DNA of 64,000 nt from Bacillus sp. FJAT-22090 (GCF_007676755.1 NZ_VEBK01000011.1:1-64000), one strand, 5' to 3'. Numbered from the stretch's first letter, positions 7,426 to 16,108 are shown. Translations and numbers: made by a program. The notes: generated by a model not told the origin, from the letters alone.

Positions 7426-7530
7426 TTAATTTAACTCAATCGTAATAGAATCGAAATCAATTTGTTTATTATCACTTTGTCCAATACTTACATGGGCGAA
7501 TGGATAAAACGTAGAGATATTGAAACAGAT
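7426..7530 (-). pseudogene. C-terminal gene fragment
   Basis: A minus-strand reading frame ends FYPFAHVSIGQSDNKQ...ITIELN-stop directly behind a half-site, as cassette genes do. The 5' part has been replaced by an IS3 remnant on the opposite strand. Family not recognised. Confidence 0.45.
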
Positions 7531-7546
7531 AATGAATCAATATATG

Positions 7547-7676
7547 ATTTATTACAATGAATCAAGAAGACAATGGAACCTAAAAAAGATGACTCCGATT
7601 GAATATCGAAGTCATCTCATAGCTGCTTAATAAGCAGCTGGTCTTTTATTAAACTGTCCAATATTTAGGTCGCAGT
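7547..7676 (+). pseudogene. IS3-family transposase remnant (OrfB C-terminus)
   Basis: Reads YYNESRRQWNLKKMTPIEYR followed by SHLIAA and a stop at 7628-7630, the typical end of IS150/IS3 OrfB proteins. The following TAATAAGCAGCTGGTC...AAACTGTCCAAT resembles an IS3 right end. The rest of the element is gone. Confidence 0.75.
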
Positions 7677-7729
7677 TCACTCTCCACAAAGCTTTTCTGA
7701 GTGGGTCAAGGTACCTGCCCCCTTGGTGC

Positions 7730-10270
7730 TTATTTAGAAACAACGCCTTCTTTTACAGCGTTTCCGTTGACGTCAACAAGGTTAGTTGTTGAGTTGAATT
7801 CAACAGAAATAGCTGCATTTAATGCAAAGTCTGCTGTTGTTGTTACAGTTAATTGTCCATTAGCAGCAGAAACTGATGCAGGTGTTACTGTCTTGCCATC
7901 GATTTCAACATTCACGCCTGTCACTGTTGCAGCAGCATTAATAGCTTCTGAGAAACTAACTGTAAAGGATTTGCTATTAAGAACCGTTATGTTAGAAGCC
8001 ACTGGAGCAATATTTTCAGTCAGTGTTTCAGTTAAAGTAGCTTTGTTATTTACTAAAGTATTGCCATTTTTAGCTGTTACACTAGTAACTTCAAATACAT
8101 AAGTTCCGTTAGCTGTAATTGAACCCTCTGGTAATGTAATTACAACTGTTTTTCTATCATTTACAAATTTAAGTTGTGCATCGCCAGTTAGTGCTTTTCC
8201 ACCTAATTTGTAATTTGAAGCTACTAATGCAGAATCACTCATATCTTCATTATACGTAACAGTCAGCACTTTACCTGATACATTTATATCCGAAAGTACT
8301 ACTGTAGCTTCAGGTTTAGCAGGTGCTTGTACATGTTCAATTCCAGTAACTGCAAACGTTAGAGTGTCAGCCACTTGATTCCCATAACGATCTGCAACAA
8401 CCTTACCTGCTAGCTCGAATGTATACGATGAATCTTTTACAAGAGTGTAGTCAATCGCAACGATATTCTTTTCATTGCCTTTAATTCCATCTTTGCCATC
8501 TAAATCGTATCCATAGGCAATATTTGTAGTGCCAGTTGCTGATAAATCAACTACACTGTTTGTTTGGTGTACTCCATCTTTTACTTTAAGAATTAGCTCG
8601 TTCGTTGCTTCAAGATTCCCTTTAGATACAGCATCATCAAATGTTAATAGGATTTTATTACTATCATCGTTAACATATGCAGTAACAAATGAAGGTGCAG
8701 TCTTATCTGCTGTTAAGGTTCCAGTAACAGAAACTTTCTCCCCAATGTTATTAGCTTTATCCTTAAATCCTTCAACAATAATTTGCGCATTATTTAAGAA
8801 GTTAACTCCAGATAAAGCTCCAGCTGTTTGTGCATCTAAAACATATTTTGTTTTATCATCAGTATCTTGAACTAATTTATTAGCATAGTCTGTACCGTTA
8901 ATTTTTACCGTACCAACTGTTACTTCTTCTGTAAAATCAATCGTTATTTCATTAGCTAAAACTGATACAGTTGCACTTGGTTTTACTTCATCCACTACTG
9001 GCTTTTCAACTGTAAAGTCTAAAGATATTGGATTTGCCACATTGTTCGCATAGTCTTTTGCACCGACAATTGCAACTTTGTAAGACTTTTCAGCTTCTAA
9101 ACCTGTAATTTTTACTGTTTTTTTGTCTTGAGACACAGTATAATCGCTTGTTACAGCACCGTTTAAGCTGATAGTACCTTCGGATTGAACCGGTTCAGCA
9201 AAAGTGATTTCCGCTGTAGTTCCTTTTGCTACAACAGAAGCAACAACTGGTGCAGTTTTATCAGCAAAAGTGATTAATGTATTATATGCTTCTGTTTTTA
9301 CATTACCGTCAGCCTTAGTAGGGATAACAGCAATTGATAATTTTGCATTGTTTACTTTTAATTCATCTTTAGTTGTTAATGTAACTGTCTTTTCATCTTC
9401 TGAAAGAACAGCTTTAGTAAATGTTTCGCCTTCTAAAGAATATTTAGCAGTTTTTTCAGCTTCTGTTTTGTTAACAGCTTTATTGAAAACAACCACTAGT
9501 TCTTTAGCATTCGCACCACGAACTGATTTAACTGCTGGAGTTAATTGAGCTTCCACTGCTTCAATTGAAGTAATTAATGTAGCTTTCATTTCAGCATTTT
9601 TAACTTGACCGATGTTTTCATTCGCTTGGGCTATATATTTTTCAACTTCATCCATATTGTTAGCTTCAAGAGCTGCTTTTGCTAAATCAAGTTTCATTTT
9701 AACAGTTACGGCATGCATAACGCTGTCACGTACATCTTGAGCAGCTTCTTTATATTGGTCACGGATCGCATCGCGTGTTGATTTACCGTATACACGATCT
9801 AAAAGAATCGTTTGTTTGCGAATTTCATTTGATAATTCATGATACGCTTTCTCCGTTGCATCATCAATTAGTCCTTTTTTAATTTGTGCTTCTAGAATAG
9901 TTTGTTTATCTAGCATTTTTTCACCGGCTGTAATAGCATCGATGTATTGCATTGTACGTGTAATATGAATATTTACGTCTTTCTCAATTTTATCCATATA
10001 TACTTTCTTTTGTGCAGCTGGTGGCTTACTTACAGCGGCAACAGCAGCATCACGCGCTTTTTTAGCTGCATTATATTCGGGATATGGACGAGTAGTTCCG
10101 TCTGCAGAACCTTCTAAAGAAATCGCCCATTTTAAAACAGTACCTGCGTTAACTGCCTTTTGCACTAAAGCATCTACATTAGATACAGCTTGCGTTGGTG
10201 CTGCTGCTGTCAATGCTGATGCTGCAATAGCTGTTGCGCTAAGTACTTTAATTACCATCTTTTTATTCAT
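7730..10270 (-). CDS. S-layer-like surface protein with SbsC-type N-terminus and Ig-like repeats
   Basis: 846 residues. Sec signal peptide, cleavage near A28. Residues about 29-240 are helical (PEYNAAKKARDAAVAAV, QYIDAITAGEKML), resembling the SbsC/S-layer N-terminal region that binds secondary cell-wall polymer. Residues about 245-840 are a series of Big/Ig-like beta domains (repeated VVVFNKAV, ITFAEPV, ITIDFTEEV, VTYNEDM, VSFSEAI). No SLH domain is visible, so anchoring is probably through the N-terminal region. GGGGGA lies 11-12 nt before the ATG. Likely an S-layer or S-layer-like protein on the cell surface. At 2.5 kb with a long upstream region it is unlike the small cassettes around it and has no complete site next to it. 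Confidence 0.85.
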   Translation of the reverse strand: MNKKMVIKVLSATAIAASALTAAAPTQAVSNVDALVQKAVNAGTVLKWAISLEGSADGTTRPYPEYNAAKKARDAAVAAVSKPPAAQKKVYMDKIEKDVNIHITRTMQYIDAITAGEKMLDKQTILEAQIKKGLIDDATEKAYHELSNEIRKQTILLDRVYGKSTRDAIRDQYKEAAQDVRDSVMHAVTVKMKLDLAKAALEANNMDEVEKYIAQANENIGQVKNAEMKATLITSIEAVEAQLTPAVKSVRGANAKELVVVFNKAVNKTEAEKTAKYSLEGETFTKAVLSEDEKTVTLTTKDELKVNNAKLSIAVIPTKADGNVKTEAYNTLITFADKTAPVVASVVAKGTTAEITFAEPVQSEGTISLNGAVTSDYTVSQDKKTVKITGLEAEKSYKVAIVGAKDYANNVANPISLDFTVEKPVVDEVKPSATVSVLANEITIDFTEEVTVGTVKINGTDYANKLVQDTDDKTKYVLDAQTAGALSGVNFLNNAQIIVEGFKDKANNIGEKVSVTGTLTADKTAPSFVTAYVNDDSNKILLTFDDAVSKGNLEATNELILKVKDGVHQTNSVVDLSATGTTNIAYGYDLDGKDGIKGNEKNIVAIDYTLVKDSSYTFELAGKVVADRYGNQVADTLTFAVTGIEHVQAPAKPEATVVLSDINVSGKVLTVTYNEDMSDSALVASNYKLGGKALTGDAQLKFVNDRKTVVITLPEGSITANGTYVFEVTSVTAKNGNTLVNNKATLTETLTENIAPVASNITVLNSKSFTVSFSEAINAAATVTGVNVEIDGKTVTPASVSAANGQLTVTTTADFALNAAISVEFNSTTNLVDVNGNAVKEGVVSK

Positions 10271-10637
10271 CTTAATATGTTCCCCCTAAGGCTAATTGTT
10301 TGCTAGGTTCTTTACAACCTATCGCTTATACTAATCTATATAAAAGATAATTGAAATCACAAAAGTTACCCAGTGTAACCAGATGAAGGAAAGACAGAAG
10401 TAAATTGGGTCGATACATAGATCAGTGACTGAAACCTCATTGCTTGTAATGTTTTTGATAAATAGCTATTAAAGTTATTTTCTTCGTTAAAATACCCCCA
10501 AGAAATCATATTCACTACGTTGGTATGTCCCCCCTCCGTTAGGATAGAAATCGTACATTTTTCTTCAGTGTGTAATTACAGAAGGTTTTGTGTGCCAGAT
10601 ATGCCCCTTCCGAACATTGCCATCTTAATTTTGATTT
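10271..10637. promoter_or_regulatory. Upstream region of the S-layer-like gene
   Basis: About 370 bp without a supported gene. It contains a GTTAC-n5-GTAAC inverted repeat near 10,365 and AT-rich tracts suitable for a promoter reading leftwards. A long leader would be usual for S-layer genes, but no specific promoter can be fixed by eye. Confidence 0.4.
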
Positions 10638-10754
10638 AATGACTAAATGTGAAGAGGAAATTATGCTTGAGATGTATAGAATTACAAAACAAAAATTTCC
10701 AAGTGTTATTGATGCACTTGAAACTGCCACTTATTATTTGACAATATTCCCCTA
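10638..10754 (+). other. Short plus-strand ORF, possible remnant
   Basis: 38 codons (MTKCEEEIMLEMYRITK...ALETATYYLTIFP) without a convincing ribosome binding site. It may be the end of a decayed gene. Confidence 0.25.
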
Positions 10755-10789
10755 AACAATTTCATTATTTGAGTATAAATAGCCGATTT

Positions 10790-10945
10790 ATGAAAGCTGT
10801 GTTAAGCCAAAAGAGAGATTTATCTTTTCAATCAAAACTGAAAGACTTTATGTGGGATACACTCTATGGAAATAATCCAAACTCATTTATAAAAATGCAT
10901 ATAAAAAATGAGCTGGGAAATGTCTCCAAGCTCATTATAATTTGA
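10790..10945 (+). other. Short plus-strand ORF running into a cassette site
   Basis: 51 codons (MKAVLSQKRDLSFQSKLKDF...); its last 15 codons overlap the hairpin of site 10. It may be a truncated gene fused to the repeat. Not recognised. Confidence 0.25.
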
Positions 10946-10975
10946 TCTCATTTTTTTACTAAAGCACCCGTTAGT
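10908..10975 (-). repeat. attC-like cassette site 10 (right half)
   Basis: The hairpin AATGAGCTGGG...CCAAGCTCATT leads into ACTAAA / GCACCC / GTTAGTG. The R'/L' half has been replaced by unrelated sequence. The orphan site at 62.3 kb has a related hairpin. Confidence 0.7.
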
Positions 10976-10984
10976 GAAAAATAA

Positions 10985-11272
10985 TTATAATTCCACAGTC
11001 CAAATTTTATAGATAATTTGACCATTTATTTCTGTTTTTTCTGTACAGACACCGATTTGCATATTGTTATAAACAGCCCATTGAGGAAATAGAGATGCTA
11101 AATATTTAATTACCTTTTCATCAGGTGTGGCATATCCTACATTATTTTTCTTACTTAAATAGGCAACAAAATCTGGATATAACGCTTCTGTCCACTCTTT
11201 AACTTGAAACTCCGAACCAAAAATACGATTATCCTCTTTATGACTTCCATTTATCTATTTAACATTCTCCAT
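10985..11272 (-). pseudogene. Cassette gene with early in-frame stop
   Basis: The frame from ATG 11272 reads MENVK, TAG, then 89 codons (INGSHKEDNRIFGSEF... ending KIWTVEL). There is no ribosome binding site or alternative start near the second segment, so the TAG probably inactivates it. It is located exactly as a cassette gene between sites 10 and 11. Protein family not recognised. Confidence 0.55.
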
Positions 11273-11292
11273 TGAATCCACCTCATTTCTAA

Positions 11293-11342
11293 ACAGCCAC
11301 CCTTACAGGTAGCTATTTGTGAGCTAAAGCACCAGTTAGTTT
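11293..11342 (-). repeat. attC-like cassette site 11 (R'/L' deleted)
   Basis: CAGCCACCCTTACAGGTAGC hairpin region, GCTAAA / GCACCA / GTTAGTT, with tail TATTAAG. The hairpin is of the same class as site 4. Confidence 0.7.
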
Positions 11343-11363
11343 ATTAAGAAAAATTGTGCTTGA

Positions 11364-11996
11364 TTACAAAAAAAGAAATAACTTTCCAGTATATAAATTC
11401 CAAATAGAATGAGTGATCATTGAAGGTATAACGGATTTAGTTTTTATAGTAATACAAGCAAGAACAACACCTATAATAAGTGATAGGAATAAGTAGGCAG
11501 GATGAAACAGAGAAAAAATTACTGAAGTAATTACCACAGCCCATATTGGTCTCACTACTTTTAAAAGAGCAAATAATAGCACCCCTCTAAAAAGAAGTTC
11601 CTCCCAAAGTGGAGCGAAGATGACAGCAAGTATTAAGGGATATTGTTCTAAACCCTCAAGCAAGCCATTTTTGTAATAAACAATAAGAATTCTGTCCATT
11701 AAAATTTCGTAATGGATGCTTAACTTTAACATTAGGAAGGGAATAAAAATTCCTATAAACATACCTAGATAAGTCAAAGGGCTTTTAAATGGATTGAAAT
11801 TTATTAAAGGGATAATCAATCGTCTAATTGAACTAAAACTCAACGATAGCAAAATAAAAACAAGGCTCCAGACAAGTGAACCAAATCCGTTAAATAACTG
11901 GCTATTAAAATAACTAATTCCATAGCCTGTCATCAAAAGTAAAACTGTATACAACAAATTACTAAACGTATTATTCTTCCTTTCGAGAGTAAGCAT
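11364..11996 (-). CDS. CPBP family intramembrane metalloprotease
   Basis: 210 residues, six to seven hydrophobic helices. The CPBP/Abi motifs are present: EExxxR in APLWEELLFRG and FxxxH in FSLFHPAYLF, the glutamate/histidine set forming the membrane-embedded active site. Family members include CAAX-processing enzymes and bacteriocin self-immunity proteins. Ribosome binding site AAAGGGGG. Single-gene cassette; a bacteriocin-immunity role fits the array's cargo but is inference. Confidence 0.88.
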   Translation of the reverse strand: MLTLERKNNTFSNLLYTVLLLMTGYGISYFNSQLFNGFGSLVWSLVFILLSLSFSSIRRLIIPLINFNPFKSPLTYLGMFIGIFIPFLMLKLSIHYEILMDRILIVYYKNGLLEGLEQYPLILAVIFAPLWEELLFRGVLLFALLKVVRPIWAVVITSVIFSLFHPAYLFLSLIIGVVLACITIKTKSVIPSMITHSIWNLYTGKLFLFL

Positions 11997-12018
11997 CTTT
12001 GTCCCCCTTTTTATATTG

Positions 12019-12105
12019 AATTAACCTGCTGTTTTACAAGATTACGTATGGAACAATTTATAGTTCCAGTTTCAAATAAATTATCTTTAAAAAAACCAAA
12101 AATTT
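12019..12105 (-). repeat. Family-C half-site
   Basis: AATTAACC / TGCTGT / TTTACAAG-ATTACG, then GGAACAATTTATAGTTCC and TTTCAAATAAATT, matching other family-C middles. It lacks its L''/R'' half and is followed 15 bp later by the complete site 13, a probable cassette-deletion scar. Confidence 0.5.
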
Positions 12106-12118
12106 ATGTGGCTTCTTC

Positions 12119-12200
12119 AACTAACCTGCCGCTTTAGTTCGATTAGAAAAAAAGAGTTGCCTAAGCAACCCTATTATCTTTACTAAAGCTCCCGTTATTT
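12119..12200 (-). repeat. attC-like cassette site 13 (Q-type hairpin)
   Basis: 82 bp: AACTAAC / CTGCCGC / TTTAGTTCGATTAG; hairpin GAGTTGCCTAAGCAACCC; ACTAAA / GCTCCC / GTTATTT. On the minus strand the GTTGC/GCAAC stem is followed by a CTTTTTTTC run, a terminator. Confidence 0.88.
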
Positions 12201-12221
12201 GAATAAGGTTTTTATATTTAA

Positions 12222-12700
12222 CTATTGTATCCATTGCATTACAAACAGTTTTTGTTCTTTCGCATTTGAAATTGCAAGTATGTAGCTATTATCTTCTTTC
12301 ACTTTATAAAAATATTTATCTTTATTATCGTAAGTCACAGGATTCTCTTGAAATACAACAGTAAGATTCTGTGTACCTTTGTTCATACTAGCCGCATCTT
12401 TTTGAAATTTTTCAAGGTGACTTGAAACATTATCAAAGGATTCATCCTCAATAGAAATCCAACCATTGTTTTCCTTTAACTTGCTTTCAATTGACCTATA
12501 TTTAAGAATTTGAAAGGTTTGTCCCTCATTCGGGAACCCATTCCTTGTATTAAATATGGTTTCTATCTTACTTGGTCTAGGTGCCTCAAATCCCCAATTC
12601 AATTTCCATTCATAGATTGTGAGATATAATTCCAATTTACTACTACAAACCCTACCAATAATAGCGGAACTGTAATCCATAAGATGGTTTTCTTTTTCAT
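12222..12700 (-). pseudogene. Membrane-anchored protein with frameshift near the N-terminus
   Basis: A start at ATG 12700, preceded by AAAGGAAATTTCTT, encodes a good signal anchor (MKKKTILWITVPLLLVG) that runs into a stop near 12600. The remaining 130 or so codons (from ...NWGFEAPRPSK) continue in another frame to 12222. A single indel in the overlap region would restore one protein of about 158 residues. Either a real frameshift or a sequence error. C-terminal domain (YKVKEDNSYILAIS) not recognised. Confidence 0.55.
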
Positions 12701-12805
12701 AAGAAATTTCCTTTTTGCCGAAATGAAAATACCATATAAATAATCTCTCCCCGAATTATGGTTTTCTAAAGTAATATTCTCTATCCATTCAAAAAGTCCT
12801 TGTTC

Positions 12806-12883
12806 AACTAAACTGCCCCTTTCAATTAGGAAAAAGGAGTTGCCTAAGCAACCCCTCGATCTTGACTAAAGCACCCGTTAGTT
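12806..12883 (-). repeat. attC-like cassette site 14 (Q-type)
   Basis: 78 bp: AACTAAAC / TGCCCC / TTTCAATTAGG; hairpin GAGTTGCCTAAGCAACCCC; ACTAAA / GCACCC / GTTAGTT. It is followed by TAAGTGAAAAGTTTCACAA, normally an internal piece of D-type sites, so it is a hybrid junction. Confidence 0.88.
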
Positions 12884-12907
12884 TAAGTGAAAAGTTTCAC
12901 AAACTCC

Positions 12908-13480
12908 TTATACCCTGCGTTCCATTGATTTAGAGTAACCAAAACAATCTCTAAATAACTTCCTGCCAATATATTTATGAAAATTATTGTATCTGTATCG
13001 GTAATACTCGTTCCAATAGCTAATCATTCTATTATAGCTTTTGCAAAACGGTACATTATTTTCAAGACAAAATCTCTTAATCCGTTCTGTATCCTGTTCT
13101 TTTAAAATATCATAAGTCATTTCTAATATTTCTACGACATATTCATCACATATTTTTACGATATAAGGAATAGCCCAGTCTTCATAATCCATCTGAAGCA
13201 ACGAATAAATATGTCTTTGGCGAACAAACCCGTTACAACTTCTTGAATAAATACAATGCAAAATCATTTTTTGTCGTAGACTTAAATTGTTTATAACTTC
13301 ATCTGAACTATCAATGTTGTAGATTCGATACGGAAATCTAATCACGGCATTATCTTGAAAATATTGAATAGTATCCTCGGACACATCAATTGTGACATTA
13401 TTATAAGTTGTATGTGGAATTATTCCAACTGCTGTAGTCACATCATCTCTCAGATAAATTGGAAATCCATCTTGAAACAT
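12908..13480 (-). CDS. Conserved-looking cassette protein, function unknown
   Basis: 190 residues, soluble, no signal peptide. It is rich in Tyr, Arg and Cys; the C-terminal third is strongly basic and aromatic (YWNEYYRYRYNNFHKYIGRKLF). The middle (RQKMILHCIYSRSCNGFVRQRHIYSLL) looks like a helical substrate-recognition or HTH-like segment, but I cannot name a family. Ribosome binding site AAGGATG. Intact single-gene cassette between sites 14 and 15. Confidence 0.6.
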   Translation of the reverse strand: MFQDGFPIYLRDDVTTAVGIIPHTTYNNVTIDVSEDTIQYFQDNAVIRFPYRIYNIDSSDEVINNLSLRQKMILHCIYSRSCNGFVRQRHIYSLLQMDYEDWAIPYIVKICDEYVVEILEMTYDILKEQDTERIKRFCLENNVPFCKSYNRMISYWNEYYRYRYNNFHKYIGRKLFRDCFGYSKSMERRV

Positions 13481-13521
13481 TCAATCACATCCTTGCTTCG
13501 CATAATGTTACAGTGTAGAAC

Positions 13522-13648
13522 AACTAAAATACTGCGTTAGTTTTAGTTTAACATTTCACAATGGATCGCCGATATCTAATTGATATTTTGGACGTAAAAA
13601 TAGACCATCAAAACTGATGGTCTTGTTTAACTAAAGCACCCGTTAGTT
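13522..13648 (-). repeat. attC-like cassette site 15 (D-type)
   Basis: 127 bp: AACTAAAA / TACTGC / GTTAGTTTTAG; middle TTAACATTTCAC...GACCATCAAAACTGATGGTC; TTAACTAAA / GCACCC / GTTAGTT, tail GAAGAAG. Confidence 0.88.
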
Positions 13649-13677
13649 GAAGAAGAACGGAGATGTCAACGTAAAAA

Positions 13678-14079
13678 CTAATTGACTTTAAAGTTAATTA
13701 GTTCTTCATATTCGCCTGTATTAGTCCGCCATTTAATTTCAACAGTAGCGTGGTTTAACGATATAATTGCTTCATCTTTAGTAGCTGGAGGATTATTACC
13801 TCCGCCCGTCCCAAAGGATATTGCAGTTTGTTCTTCTTGGGGTTCAATTTCCCCACCAAGTCCTCCTTCGTCAGTAACTACCGTATAAGCGACATATAGG
13901 AGTTCCTCATCTCCTGTATATTCAATTCCTCCTCTGTTATGGAGATAGGTATCGGTCATCTCGTATATTAGATGTGCATTCCACAAGTCGCCTTCACCAG
14001 TAGCTTTAATAGTTTCTTGATTTGAACAAGCTGTTAGTAGAATCATTGTAAATAGTAAAATAACTATTTTTCTCAACAT
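13678..14079 (-). CDS. Lipoprotein, member of the three-copy array family
   Basis: 133 residues with a lipobox (LLTAC, C18). The mature part starts with the GEGDLW motif shared with GESEHW (3958-4404) and GESDNW (33703-34101), has the IEYTGDEE motif, a Gly/Glu-rich centre and a C-terminal VEIKWRTNTGE strand. Expected on the outer face of the membrane. Cassette gene between site 15 and half-site 16. Function unknown. Confidence 0.78.
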   Translation of the reverse strand: MLRKIVILLFTMILLTACSNQETIKATGEGDLWNAHLIYEMTDTYLHNRGGIEYTGDEELLYVAYTVVTDEGGLGGEIEPQEEQTAISFGTGGGNNPPATKDEAIISLNHATVEIKWRTNTGEYEELINFKVN

Positions 14080-14156
14080 AACTCCCCCTCAAATGCGGAT
14101 TGAATTGTCCCTGGATAATAACTATTTCGCCAATTGTATATAAATACCTCTTATTA

Positions 14157-14214
14157 AACTAAACTGCTGCTTTAGTTCAATATGAAAAAAGAGTTACCTA
14201 AGCAATCCTACCCT
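14157..14214 (-). repeat. attC-like site 16 (left half, Q-type)
   Basis: AACTAAAC / TGCTGC / TTTAGTTCAAT; hairpin GAGTTACCTAAGCAATCC. The L''/R'' half is missing; an unrelated 130 bp with its own terminator follows before the next gene. Confidence 0.75.
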
Positions 14215-14327
14215 GATTTATTAGGAGAGTATATATAAAGGAAAAATAGGCAGTAGTATTTAACCACTGTCTTTTTTACATGAAATCGCACCCAAGAGAT
14301 TCATAGCCTTGTGAGCGAATAAAAAAA

Positions 14328-14357
14328 GGAAGTACCTAACCACCATCAGATACTTCC
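14328..14357 (-). terminator. Rho-independent terminator
   Basis: GGAAGTA ... TACTTCC stem with A7 on the left (T-run on the minus strand), 12 bp beyond the stop of the gene at 14370. Confidence 0.75.
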
Positions 14358-14369
14358 TTTTATTATCTT

Positions 14370-14852
14370 TTATTTTGACTTTGCACAGTTATTTTCACTA
14401 AAAGCATCATCAACGTTTTGAATTGGAATTCCTCCACCTTCTGTTCCGCTAAGAGTTAAATACTCACCTATAAATTCCGTATCGTCTTGATTTTTAAGAA
14501 TGATTAACACAAAATTATGCTTAATATCATTTATAAAACACTTCGGTTTTAAATTGTATCCATAAACAGGTAGCTGTTCTCCTACATATGGCTCCAAGTT
14601 CATTCCAAGTGAACGATTTCTATCTAAAACACCCTCATTCATATCTACACTAATCGGTAAAGCGTATTTTTTTCCATCACCAATCTCCCAATCAAATTCT
14701 TCACCATACTTTTCTGCCAAATAACCTCGTAATTCATTATTTGGATTAACATTCTCGCTATCTAATTTCACTTGAACGCTTTGACTACAGCCTAATAATA
14801 ATAATAATAATAATAATGTAATATAAGAAAAGACAATAGATTTCTTAAACAT
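14370..14852 (-). CDS. Lipoprotein of unknown function
   Basis: 160 residues. The signal peptide has eight consecutive leucines followed by the lipobox LGC (C22); the leucines are encoded by an (AAT/TTA)8 trinucleotide tract at 14794-14817, which could change signal-peptide length by slippage without a frameshift. The mature domain (LRGYLAEKYGEEFDWEIGDG, YNLKPKCFINDIKHN) is not assigned. Ribosome binding site GAGGAAAC. Terminator immediately downstream. Confidence 0.7.
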   Translation of the reverse strand: MFKKSIVFSYITLLLLLLLLGCSQSVQVKLDSENVNPNNELRGYLAEKYGEEFDWEIGDGKKYALPISVDMNEGVLDRNRSLGMNLEPYVGEQLPVYGYNLKPKCFINDIKHNFVLIILKNQDDTEFIGEYLTLSGTEGGGIPIQNVDDAFSENNCAKSK

Positions 14853-15028
14853 GTTGTTTCCTCTATTTCACATCGAATTTTTCATAGCTTTAGGTTCATT
14901 TGGGAAAGTTTTTTAGATTTTTTTGTATATTTTATTTATCCTGTTGCACTAAACGCTTTTTTTCTCCCCTATTCACAGGATAATGCTCCTTTACTAAACG
15001 ACTATTTATAAAATGTACCACGTTCTTA

Positions 15029-15057
15029 AACTAAACTGCCGCGTTAGTTCAATAAGG
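15029..15057 (-). repeat. Mini cassette site 17 (single core)
   Basis: AACTAAAC / TGCCGC / GTTAGTTCAATAAGG stands alone, directly followed by the next gene's stop at 15062. The hairpin and the second half are missing, as if L' and R'' boxes had recombined. Confidence 0.75.
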
Positions 15058-15061
15058 AATT

Positions 15062-15379
15062 TCAATTTAACTCCGAAACTTTTCCGAAAAACAACTTATT
15101 TTTAACCACATCTATAAGGCTTCCAACTATTAAACAACTCACAAAATGAATACAATATGCCCATAGATTGTAATGTAAAAAATAGCTACCTGCTTCTTGA
15201 CTCTGTAATTCATTGTCGATAATAAAACTAAAGCCATTCCGAGACAGTAAATCTAATATGGGATTTGATCTGACTAACGGACGTGCAAATTCAATCCAAA
15301 ATATATTACAAATAATCGAGCCAATAGCGATAATGCCAAAAATGATTGTAAAACTAAACAGTTTCGTCTTTCTTTTCAT
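15062..15379 (-). CDS. Two-TM membrane protein
   Basis: 105 residues from ATG 15379, chosen because AGGAGG lies 8 nt upstream. Hydrophobic segments at about 8-28 and 73-91; the middle part (ARPLVRSNPILDLLSRNG) is likely extracytoplasmic. Cassette gene; no family recognised. Confidence 0.6.
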   Translation of the reverse strand: MKRKTKLFSFTIIFGIIAIGSIICNIFWIEFARPLVRSNPILDLLSRNGFSFIIDNELQSQEAGSYFLHYNLWAYCIHFVSCLIVGSLIDVVKNKLFFGKVSELN

Positions 15380-15434
15380 ACACAACACCTCCTATTTTTT
15401 TAATGTATCCTCGATGAATACAATTTACCGCTTC

Positions 15435-15505
15435 TACTCACCAGCCCCTTTAGTTCAATAAGAATAAAAGTTTTACTCCTTCTTGAAGTAAAGCACTCGT
15501 TAGTT
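15435..15505 (-). repeat. attC-like cassette site 18 (T-type)
   Basis: Degenerate R' (CTCACCAGCCCC), L' TTTAGTTCAATAAG; middle TTTTACTCCTTCTTGAAGTAAAGC; ACTC; GTTAGTT with tail TAAGTCCATTTCAC (hybrid tail). Confidence 0.8.
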
Positions 15506-15522
15506 TAAGTCCATTTCACTCA

Positions 15523-16044
15523 TTATGTTGGTTTCTCCGCTACAATCTTAAAATTCGTTGTTGATGTTGACTCTTCGTATGAAAAGGTAATTTTATAGTC
15601 TATTATTTCATTCGTTTCTATTTTACGAATTGATGTTGTTACCGCACCATCCCCGACATAAGTTAACCGACTATTATCAGCAATTTCGTAAGTTTTTACA
15701 CCATCTACTTCATTTACTGCAAAACCTACTCTTTGAATCGTATCTCCGTAAATAAAAGCAAGATTGCAACTATTTTTTTCTTTACTATCGTAAAAAGAAA
15801 TAACCGCCTTTAACATTGGTAATTTATCATCTTTCACTAATACATAATCAGTTATTTCATATTTACCATAATCTTTATTCTCCTTAAATGTTGCGATTGC
15901 GTCCTCTTTGGTATAATTCTTATCTGATGTTTGTTGACCTTGATTTAACGAAGAGGCAGGATATTCCGATACACTCTGAGTAGTATTAGAACATCCTATT
16001 AGGGTCAAAGTAAAAATTATCCCTAAAGTTAATGTTAGTTTCAT
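15523..16044 (-). CDS. Lipoprotein of unknown function
   Basis: 173 residues; lipobox LIGC (C18). The mature part has a beta-rich pattern (YEITDYVLVKDDKLPMLKAV, NLAFIYGDTIQRVGF, KITFSYEES). Ribosome binding site GAGGGGA. Single-gene cassette between sites 18 and 19. No family recognised. Confidence 0.7.
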   Translation of the reverse strand: MKLTLTLGIIFTLTLIGCSNTTQSVSEYPASSLNQGQQTSDKNYTKEDAIATFKENKDYGKYEITDYVLVKDDKLPMLKAVISFYDSKEKNSCNLAFIYGDTIQRVGFAVNEVDGVKTYEIADNSRLTYVGDGAVTTSIRKIETNEIIDYKITFSYEESTSTTNFKIVAEKPT

Positions 16045-16108
16045 ATATTTTCCCCTCCCTTCTTATCATCTTTATATATTTTTATATAAATAAGCATTAA
16101 CCTTGTTG

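Noticed and set aside
7701-9548. Long plus-strand ORFs inside the S-layer-like gene
   Set aside because: They are reading-frame shadows of the 846-codon gene, with low-complexity composition and no ribosome binding sites.
10539-10730. 63-codon minus-strand ORF upstream of the S-layer-like gene
   Set aside because: No ribosome binding site and no coding-like composition; overlaps the S-layer upstream region and a plus-strand ORF.
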